Part shown: positions 1 to 5,676 of the stretch, one piece after another
Layout of the letters: every line of letters starts with the position of its first letter
Numbering within the stretch: position 1 is the stretch's first letter
Assembly (NCBI GenBank): GCA_023399815.1
Contig: JAEWOJ010000135.1
Location: 1 to 48,226, forward strand
Origin: Pseudomonadota bacterium
GTDB lineage: Bacteria > Pseudomonadota > Gammaproteobacteria > Xanthomonadales > Xanthomonadaceae
Direction: 5' to 3'
DNA: 48,226 nt
Translations under genes and position numbers: made by a program
The notes under the pieces: model-generated
What the model was told of the DNA's origin: nothing
Databases searched by the model: none
Seen by the model: the letters and a program-made list of their open reading frames with translations, nothing else

Positions 1-159
1 CCGCGGCGCCAGCCAGCGCCACGGCGCGCGCGGCTCCAGCTGCAGGCGCTGCTGCCCGCCCAGGCGCAGTGCCGATGCTAGCGCCACGGCCTGGCGCACG
101 TTGCCGGCGCGACCGTCGGTGATCGTCCAGGGCAGCGTCGATCGTTTCGCGTATGGCAT
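1..159 (-). CDS. ELM1/GtrOC1-family protein, N-terminal fragment
   Basis: The first 53 codons of a minus-strand gene that runs off the left edge. The translation begins MPYAKRSTLPWTITDGRAGN and continues VRQAVALASAL; the W-T-I-T-D-G-R-A-G-N stretch is the characteristic N-terminus of the ELM1 (mitochondrial fission ELM1-like, formerly DUF1022) family, putative glycosyltransferase-fold proteins of unclear role in bacteria. An in-frame stop lies at 169-171, so the ATG at 159 is the first available start. No good Shine-Dalgarno sequence is visible. The family call rests on this short stretch only. Confidence 0.75.
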   Translation of the reverse strand, partial: MPYAKRSTLPWTITDGRAGNVRQAVALASALRLGGQQRLQLEPRAPWRWLAPR

Positions 160-289
160 TAATTCGTTTCAGTAAGGCCTGGTGTTGCAACAGTCATGAC
201 GTCCTACACTGCGCCTTCTGTTGCGGTGGCATTGTCCGGGGCTTTCCCGCACAAGGCCACGACCGTAGCCAATCCATCACGGAGTTTCC

Positions 290-880
290 ATGTCTGACGT
301 TCTCGCCGATGCCGCGCTCGACCAGCTGTTCCGCACCGCACGCACCCAGAATGCGTTCCAGGACCGCCCGGTCGAGGACAGCCAGCTGCGCGCACTGTAC
401 GACCTGCTGAAGTGGGGCCCGACCGCGGCCAACGCCACGCCGGCGCGCTTCGTGTTCGTGAAGTCGGCCGAGGCCAAGCAGAAGCTGGCGCCGGCCCTGT
501 CCGAGGGCAACCTGGCCAAGACCCTGGCCGCCCCGGTCACGGCGATCATCGGCTACGACGAGGATTTCCACGAGAAGCTGCCCTACCTGTTCCCGCATGC
601 CGACGCCAAGTCCTGGTTCGACGGCCCGCGAGAAGGCCGCCACGAGGCCGCGCTGCGCAACGGCACCCTGCAGGGTGCCTACCTGATACTGGCCGCGCGC
701 GCGCTGGGACTGGAGGCCGGCCCGATGTCCGGCTTCGACGCGGCCAAGGTCGACGAGGCCTTCTTCGCCGGCACCGCCATCAAGTCCAATTTCCTCGTCA
801 ACCTGGGCTATGGCGATCCGGCCGGCGTGTTCCCGCGCCTGCCGCGCCTGTCCTTCGACGAGGCCGCGCGCATCGTCTGA
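290..880 (+). CDS. rutE: Malonic semialdehyde reductase, RutE/nitroreductase family
   Basis: A 196-residue FMN-dependent nitroreductase-fold protein whose length and sequence closely follow E. coli RutE, which reduces malonic semialdehyde to 3-hydroxypropanoate in pyrimidine catabolism. Diagnostic stretches are the KWGPTAANATPARFVFV segment near residues 38-54, the APVTAIIGYDEDFHEKLPYLFPHADA segment in the middle and GPMSGFDAAKVDEAFF near residues 144-159. The ATG follows a GGAG at 5-8 bases. No other rut genes are present, so here it is a stand-alone reductase and its physiological substrate may differ. The next gene (YceI lipoprotein) is codirectional 83 bases downstream. Confidence 0.88.
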   Translation: MSDVLADAALDQLFRTARTQNAFQDRPVEDSQLRALYDLLKWGPTAANATPARFVFVKSAEAKQKLAPALSEGNLAKTLAAPVTAIIGYDEDFHEKLPYLFPHADAKSWFDGPREGRHEAALRNGTLQGAYLILAARALGLEAGPMSGFDAAKVDEAFFAGTAIKSNFLVNLGYGDPAGVFPRLPRLSFDEAARIV

Positions 881-963
881 CCGCTCCTCCCACCCGGTGC
901 CAGGCTTCCCCACGGCACCGGCAAGCTGAAACCGCTCCTCCCATCGAATCCAAGGAGACACCC

Positions 964-1638
964 ATGTCCACCGTCACCAAGCTGCTGCTCCCGTTGGCCC
1001 TGGCCGCCGCCATCACCGCTTGCTCCAAGCCGGCCGACACCGCTGCCCCGACCGATACCACCGCTGCCGCCCCGGCCGAAGCCGCGGCCACCGCCGATGT
1101 GGCGCCCATCGAAGTCGCCTCCGGCACCTACAAGCTCGATCCGAGCCACACTGACGTGCTGGTGCAGTGGAGCCACATGGGCTTCTCCAACCCGAGCGCG
1201 CACTTCGGCGACGTCGACGGCACCCTGGTCTACGACGCGGCCGACGTGGCCAAGTCCAGCGTGGAAGTGACCCTGCCGCTGTCGGGCCTGAACAGCTTCA
1301 CCGCCAAGTTCGACGAGCACCTGCGCAGCGCCGATTTCTTCGACGCCGCCAAGTTCCCGACCGCCACCTTCAAGAGCACCAAGGTCGAGGCGGCCGGCAC
1401 CAACAAGCTGGCCGTCACCGGCGACCTGACCGTCAAGGGCATCACCAAGCCGGTCACCCTGGACGTGACCATCAACGGCGCCGGCGAGCACCCGATGATG
1501 AAGGTGCCGTCGGTGGGCTTCGACGCCACCACCACGATCAAGCGCAGCGATTTCGGCGTGGGCGCCTACGCCCCGGCGGTGAGCGACGACGTCAAGGTGC
1601 GCATCACCACCGAAGCCTCGATCCCGAAGGCCGAGTAA
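964..1638 (+). CDS. YceI-family lipoprotein
   Basis: A 224-residue lipoprotein. Residues 1-20 form a lipoprotein signal with the lipobox ITAC (lipidated Cys20), followed by an Ala/Thr/Pro-rich linker to about residue 48. The rest is a YceI domain: GTYKLDPSHTDVLVQWSHMG at its start, then FDEHLRSADFFDAAKFPTAT and LTVKGITKPVTL, the conserved landmarks of this lipocalin-like beta-barrel that binds polyisoprenoid-type lipids. The start at 964 is chosen because it is preceded by AAGGAG and gives the signal peptide; the open frame extends much further upstream but overlaps the preceding gene. Probably periplasmic and membrane-tethered. Specific ligand unknown. Confidence 0.92.
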   Translation: MSTVTKLLLPLALAAAITACSKPADTAAPTDTTAAAPAEAAATADVAPIEVASGTYKLDPSHTDVLVQWSHMGFSNPSAHFGDVDGTLVYDAADVAKSSVEVTLPLSGLNSFTAKFDEHLRSADFFDAAKFPTATFKSTKVEAAGTNKLAVTGDLTVKGITKPVTLDVTINGAGEHPMMKVPSVGFDATTTIKRSDFGVGAYAPAVSDDVKVRITTEASIPKAE

Positions 1639-1672
1639 GCCGCCGCCCGGGCGACGGCCCGGACGGCTACGC

Positions 1673-1697
1673 GAAGGCCCGCCAATGGCGGGCCTTC
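1673..1697. terminator. Hairpin after the YceI gene
   Basis: A perfect inverted repeat with arms GAAGGCCCGCC / GGCGGGCCTTC around a 3-base loop lies 35 bases after the YceI stop. There is no long T run, so it is terminator-like rather than a textbook intrinsic terminator. It is nearly identical to the hairpin at 2211-2235. Confidence 0.6.
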
Positions 1698-1756
1698 CGC
1701 TTTCAGGGGGGTAGTGCCGGGCTTGCCCGGCTGCTTTCCAGTCCAGCACCGGCAGG

Positions 1757-2206
1757 TCAGCGCAGCGCCTGCAGCCACGCGGCAACCGCCTCGCTCGGCG
1801 ACTGCTTCGCCTTCACCGGCAAGCCGCTGGCCTGCACGAAGGTCTGCGCGACCTGCGCCAGCCGCTGCCGCGCGATCAGCATCACCTGCTTGGCCGCCGC
1901 CTGCTGCTTGCGCAGCTGGACGATATGGATCGATGGCCGCCCGGCCGGCGCGTACTTCTGGTCGCGGCGCAGCACGTCCGCCACCTGCGCGACCTCATGC
2001 TCGGCCTGCAGCAGCTGCTGCTGTGCCTGCACCAGCGCGCGCAGCGGATCGCGCAGTGCCTGCGGCTGGTCGAATGCGGCCAGCGCGGTGTCGCAGTGGC
2101 CATCGTCGGCCACGCGTTCCCACAGCGCTTCCAGCCTTGCCATCGTCAGCTTGCCCACGTCGCCGCCTGTTTCGTCATGACCGGGCGCGATTGTCGCATC
2201 GCCCAT
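1757..2206 (-). CDS. Hypothetical helical protein
   Basis: A 149-residue protein without a recognised family. It is rich in Ala, Gln, Leu and Arg, with long amphipathic helical stretches (residues 50-85 and 98-130) that could form a helical bundle or coiled coil; no signal peptide or membrane segment. Codon use is like its neighbours and the frame is long and clean, which supports a real gene. The start is uncertain: ATG at 2206 is the longest option, but a second in-frame ATG at 2143 would remove the acidic, glycine-rich first 21 residues. Neither has a clear ribosome binding site. It lies between two almost identical hairpins. Confidence 0.6.
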   Translation of the reverse strand: MGDATIAPGHDETGGDVGKLTMARLEALWERVADDGHCDTALAAFDQPQALRDPLRALVQAQQQLLQAEHEVAQVADVLRRDQKYAPAGRPSIHIVQLRKQQAAAKQVMLIARQRLAQVAQTFVQASGLPVKAKQSPSEAVAAWLQALR

Positions 2207-2210
2207 GCGC

Positions 2211-2235
2211 GAAGGCCCGCCGATGGCGGGCCTTC
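2211..2235. terminator. Hairpin between two minus-strand genes
   Basis: Inverted repeat with arms GAAGGCCCGCC / GGCGGGCCTTC, one base different in the loop from the hairpin at 1673-1697. It lies 27 bases downstream of the inhibitor lipoprotein stop on the minus strand and just upstream of the next gene's ATG, so it probably ends the inhibitor transcript. Confidence 0.55.
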
Positions 2236-2262
2236 GTCATCCATTCCGTGGGAACGGAACGG

Positions 2263-2574
2263 TTATTCGCAGCGCACCGCGGTGATGGTGTTGGCGGCAT
2301 CGAGGAACACGCGCAGGCGGTCCGGGCGGATGTCTTGGGTGACGATGGTGGCCGGGCCGATCGGGTTCACCAGCCCGGCGCCGCTCTCGCGCGCCAGCCG
2401 GCGCATGTTCGCCTCGTCGCCGGGTTGGCCCACCGCCCACTGCAGCTGCGAGGCATCGCAGCGGCCGTCGCCGGACACCGTGGGGCCGGGCGTGGCCAGG
2501 CAGCCGCCCAGGCCGGCGGCGAGCAGCGCGGCAGCGGCGGGAAGACGGAAACGGCGGGAAAGAGAGAGCGTCAT
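2263..2574 (-). CDS. I78-family peptidase inhibitor lipoprotein
   Basis: A 103-residue small lipoprotein. Residues 1-25 are a lipoprotein signal ending in GLGGC (lipidated Cys25). The mature part carries the I78 inhibitor landmarks: a Cys39 near the start of the domain, the LVNPIGPATIVTQDIRPDRL segment near residues 68-87 and an ending DAANTITAVRC with the second Cys102, likely disulfide-bonded to Cys39. Known family members are small serine-protease inhibitors, so a periplasmic or surface inhibitor is likely; the target is unknown. The start at 2574 is chosen for its signal peptide; the same frame is open far upstream, but that is antisense to the next gene. Confidence 0.82.
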   Translation of the reverse strand: MTLSLSRRFRLPAAAALLAAGLGGCLATPGPTVSGDGRCDASQLQWAVGQPGDEANMRRLARESGAGLVNPIGPATIVTQDIRPDRLRVFLDAANTITAVRCE

Positions 2575-2745
2575 GGCGGGTGACCGGAGGGACCGCCGAA
2601 AGCATAGCAGCCAGCGCCGCCGGAGCCGCGCGGGCGATACGTACTGCGTCGCGGGCATGGCGCCCCGTTCGTCACCTTGCGGCGGGAACGGCTTGCTAGG
2701 CTTGGCCCGCCACCATCGGCATGCGCACGGACAAGGAGTTTCGTC

Positions 2746-3810
2746 ATGAACAATCCGGGGAAATCCATCATCGCCGCCTGCATCGCCCTGGTCGCCGGCG
2801 GCCTGGTACTGGTACAGGAGGCCGACGCCTGCACGCGCTTCGTCTACCACGGCGCCAACGGCGAGGTGATCACCGGGCGCTCGATGGACTACAAGATCGA
2901 CACCGGCACCCACCTGTGGATGTTCCCGCGCGGCATGAAGCGCAGCGGCGAGGCCGGGCCGCGTTCGCTGCAATGGACCTCGCGCTACGGCAGCGTGATC
3001 GCCAGCGCCTACGACATCGCCACCACCGACGGCATGAACGAGGCCGGCCTGGTCGCCAACCTGCTGTGGCTGGCCGAATCCGAATACCCCGAGCGCAACA
3101 GCGGCAAGCCGGGCCTGAGCATCTCGGCCTGGACGCAGTACATGCTCGACAACTTCGCCAGCGTCGACGCCGCGGTGAAGGTGCTGGCGAAGGAACCGTT
3201 CACCCTGATCACCGACAGCCCGCCCGGCGAGCAGCGCCTGGCCACGCTGCACCTGTCGCTGTCCGACGCCAGCGGCGACAGCGCGATCATCGAGTACGTC
3301 AAGGGCCGGCAGGTCATCCACCACAGCCGCGACTACCAGGTGATGACCAACTCGCCGATCTTCGAGGAACAGCTGGCACTGAACGAATACTGGAAGGAGA
3401 TCGGCGGCACGGTGATGCTGCCGGGCACCAACCGCGCCGCCGACCGCTTCGCCCGCGCCTCGTTCTACGTCAACGCGCTGCCCAAGTCCGAGGACCCGGT
3501 CGAAGCCATCGCCTCGGCCTTCAGCGTGATCCGCAACGTGTCGGTGCCCTACGGCATCACCACGCCGGACCAGCCCAACATCTCCTCCACGCGCTGGCGC
3601 ACCGTGGCCGACCAGAAGCGCGGGCTGTACTTCTTCGAGTCGACGCTGGCGCCCAACGTGTTCTGGGTGGACCTGAAGAAGATCGATTTCTCGCCGGAGA
3701 CCGGCAGGGCCCGGCGCCTGGACCTGGGCCAGTACCAGCGCACGATCCATTCGGGCGAGGCCAACGCCCAGTTCAAGGACACCGCGCCGTTCCGGTTCCT
3801 GGGCGTCTGA
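2746..3810 (+). CDS. Exported choloylglycine-hydrolase-like Ntn-hydrolase
   Basis: A 354-residue linear amide C-N hydrolase of the choloylglycine hydrolase / penicillin V acylase family. The first 28 residues are a signal peptide ending QEADA, and cleavage there would expose Cys29 as the N-terminal nucleophile (CTRFVYHGANGEVITGRSMD). The R-S-M-D and NEAGLVANLLWL segments are family hallmarks, as is the Asn in VMTNSPIFEEQ. Family members hydrolyse amide bonds such as conjugated bile salts, penicillin V or acyl-homoserine lactones; the substrate here is not determinable. An AAGGAG lies 7 bases before the ATG. Function in the periplasm is inferred from the signal peptide. Confidence 0.88.
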   Translation: MNNPGKSIIAACIALVAGGLVLVQEADACTRFVYHGANGEVITGRSMDYKIDTGTHLWMFPRGMKRSGEAGPRSLQWTSRYGSVIASAYDIATTDGMNEAGLVANLLWLAESEYPERNSGKPGLSISAWTQYMLDNFASVDAAVKVLAKEPFTLITDSPPGEQRLATLHLSLSDASGDSAIIEYVKGRQVIHHSRDYQVMTNSPIFEEQLALNEYWKEIGGTVMLPGTNRAADRFARASFYVNALPKSEDPVEAIASAFSVIRNVSVPYGITTPDQPNISSTRWRTVADQKRGLYFFESTLAPNVFWVDLKKIDFSPETGRARRLDLGQYQRTIHSGEANAQFKDTAPFRFLGV

Positions 3811-3875
3811 GGCGGGCCTCGCCGGCCATGGCGGTTTTGATGCGCGGCGTCTGAGGCGGCCTTGGCCGCGGCGGC

Positions 3876-4664
3876 TTATTCGGCTTCGTCCGGCTGCGCC
3901 TTCCAGTAACCGGTGGCGCGGATCCAGTCCTTGGGCACCCGCAGGTGGCCTTCGACGAACTTGCGCATCATGCGCGCGCGCCGCGATTCCAGCGCGATCC
4001 AGTAATACGCATCGCCATCGGGCGCCTCGAAATCCACCAGCGCATCCTCCAGCAGGGTGCTGCTGGCCGCGTCGAAGCCGTTGCGCTCCAGCCACGACAC
4101 CCGCACCTGCGCGGCGCTGGGCAGCGGCTGGCGGTCGCCTTCCTCGGGAATCTCGATCAGCACCTCGGCCTGCGCGTGTTCCGGCAGCTCGGCCAGGCGC
4201 CGCGCGATGGCCGGCAGCGCGGTCTCGTCGCCGATCAGCACATAGGCGTCATAGTCGTCGGCGACCAGGTGCGAGCCGCGCGGCCCGGCCACCACCAGCG
4301 GGTCGCCGACCTGCGCATTGGCCGCCCAGGTCGAGGCCACGCCATGGCCGTGCAGCACGAAGTCCAGCACCAGTTCGCCGGCCTCGGCATCGTGGTGGCG
4401 TGGTGTGTAGTCGCGGGCGGGTGAGGGCGCCTGCCCTTCCGGGTAGCGCGGGCCGGCCGCGGTCAGTTCCGGCAGCACGAACACGCCCTCGGCATTGGGG
4501 AAGAACAGTTTGACGTGGTCGTCCGGCGCCGGGCTTTCAAAGCCGGCCAGCGCGTCGCCACCGAGCACGATGCGCTGCATGTGCGGGGTCAGGCGTTCGC
4601 TGCGCAGCACCTGCAGCTGGCGGAAGCGCGGGGTGAGGCGGATGGTGTGGTTTTCGTGTGGCAT
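3876..4664 (-). CDS. Siderophore-interacting protein (YqjH/ViuB-like ferric reductase)
   Basis: A 262-residue cytoplasmic flavoprotein. The N-terminal half is the FAD-binding barrel (VLRSERLTPHMQRIVLGGD; later PEGQAPSPARDYTPRHHD, where R-D-Y-T-P-R is the FAD-binding motif). The C-terminal half is the SIP NAD(P)H-binding domain, including VLIGDETALPAIARRL and a C-terminal ATGYWK near the end. Family members release iron from ferric siderophores by reduction. The PadR regulator gene lies 118 bases upstream in the same direction, as a pair resembling E. coli yqjH-yqjI though there they are divergent. A palindromic repeat occupies the gap between the two genes. Confidence 0.9.
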   Translation of the reverse strand: MPHENHTIRLTPRFRQLQVLRSERLTPHMQRIVLGGDALAGFESPAPDDHVKLFFPNAEGVFVLPELTAAGPRYPEGQAPSPARDYTPRHHDAEAGELVLDFVLHGHGVASTWAANAQVGDPLVVAGPRGSHLVADDYDAYVLIGDETALPAIARRLAELPEHAQAEVLIEIPEEGDRQPLPSAAQVRVSWLERNGFDAASSTLLEDALVDFEAPDGDAYYWIALESRRARMMRKFVEGHLRVPKDWIRATGYWKAQPDEAE

Positions 4665-4690
4665 TGGGGGACTCCAGGAATGGAAGACTC

Positions 4691-4767
4691 CCTGTAGGAG
4701 CGACGCCAGTCGCGACCGGGGCCGGCCTGCGAAAGCCCCCGGTCGCGACTGACGTCGCTCTTACGGG
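4691..4767. repeat. GTAG-type palindromic (REP/SMAG-like) repeat
   Basis: Two 30-base arms (4691-4720 and 4738-4767) are inverted copies with three mismatches, around a 17-base loop. The left arm contains GTAGGAGCGACG and both carry GTCGCGACCGGG. Sequences with a GTAG head followed by a GC palindrome are the abundant REP-like family of Stenotrophomonas and relatives. It lies between the regulator and the reductase and could form a strong mRNA hairpin. Confidence 0.8.
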
Positions 4768-4782
4768 AATAGGGGAATGCGG

Positions 4783-5280
4783 TTACATGGGCTGCCGGAT
4801 CTGGGCCGCGGCCTGGTCCAGCAGGGCGGCGATGCGTTCGGCGTCGACGTCCTCCCAGCGGCCATTGCGCAGCACCAGCGCCTGCTTGAGCCGGTGCATG
4901 GCCTCGCGCACCGCCGGCGGCTGGTTGGCCCGGGCGATCACGCGCGCACTGTGGCGGGCGCGCAGCTGCGCCGCCTCCACCTCGGCCTCGCGCAGCTTCA
5001 GCTGCGCCTGCCCGATCGCGGTGATGCGGTAGCGCTTGCGGCCGCCGTCCTCCTCGGCCGCTACCCAGCGCTGCTTCTCGAAATCGGCCAGCAGCGGGTA
5101 CACCGAGCCGGCGCTGGGCGTGTAGACGCGCATGAACATCTCGCCGACCAGCTGGATCAGCTCGTAGCCGTGGCGCGGCTCCTGCGCGACCAGCGCCAGC
5201 AGCAGCAGGCGCAGGTCGCCGCGGCCGAGCGGGCGGGCGGCGGAGCGTTGGCGGGATTTCGTCGGAAGGGCGGGTGTCAT
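4783..5280 (-). CDS. PadR-family transcriptional regulator
   Basis: A 165-residue PadR repressor. Residues about 18-85 form the winged helix (LRLLLLALVAQEPRHGYELIQ, then TPSAGSVYPLLADFEKQRWV, the signature PadR core, then GGRKRYRITAIGQAQL). The remainder is a long helical dimerisation region. By context it controls the downstream siderophore-interacting reductase, as YqjI controls YqjH in E. coli. Unlike YqjI it has no Cys/His-rich N-terminal metal-binding extension. ATG at 5280 is preferred; an upstream in-frame ATG at 5349 would place coding sequence over the two palindromic operators. The ribosome binding site is weak (GAAATAAG). Confidence 0.88.
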   Translation of the reverse strand: MTPALPTKSRQRSAARPLGRGDLRLLLLALVAQEPRHGYELIQLVGEMFMRVYTPSAGSVYPLLADFEKQRWVAAEEDGGRKRYRITAIGQAQLKLREAEVEAAQLRARHSARVIARANQPPAVREAMHRLKQALVLRNGRWEDVDAERIAALLDQAAAQIRQPM

Positions 5281-5285
5281 CTTAT

Positions 5286-5322
5286 TTCGATATATCGAAT
5301 TTACGAAATACGATATATCGAA
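5286..5322. promoter_or_regulatory. Paired palindromic operators of the PadR regulator
   Basis: A perfect 14-bp palindrome TTCGATATATCGAA at 5286-5299 is followed 23 bp later (5309-5322) by a second copy with one mismatch. They sit 6-42 bases upstream of the PadR start codon, where they would cover promoter or ribosome binding site, and are strikingly AT-rich for this genome. Autoregulation by the adjacent PadR protein is the natural reading; two sites separated by about two helical turns suggests cooperative binding of two dimers. Confidence 0.75.
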
Positions 5323-5676
5323 AAGTGTGGCGACGCAAACCGGACGCATGAACAGCGGGCTGGCAGGCTGTCATTGCGCTGACCCGTTGCCATGCCAGCG
5401 TTGCCGCGCGAAGGGTGAGGCAGCGCTTTGCCGGCAATACCCCAACGGGGCGTTGTGCCGTTCCGTGGATGGAGAGCGCCGGAGCGGGGCGGGCCGCGGC
5501 TGTCCGTTCCTGTCTCGGCGGCGGCCATCGGCATGTCGCCATTTGTCCGCCGGACACCGCGATCGGCAAGGCCATACGCAGGCGTAGCCAGCTTCGCAGG
5601 CGGGCGGGTGCGCTACACTTTGCGGCTCAAAACTACTGAACAAGCGCGCGCGTGCGTGCCGTAACTGGGAGCGCCA
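5323..5676. other. Intergenic region upstream of aceE
   Basis: About 350 bases without a convincing gene between the PadR operators and aceE. Short open frames exist on both strands but have no family features. The last part (GCGCTACACTTTGCGG around 5610-5626) looks like a possible -10 region (TACACT) for aceE, though a matching -35 is not clear. The rest shows nothing recognisable. Confidence 0.4.

Noticed and set aside
2575..4095. Long upstream extension of the inhibitor lipoprotein frame
   Set aside because: Antisense to the Ntn-hydrolase gene; the signal peptide of the inhibitor begins only at 2574.
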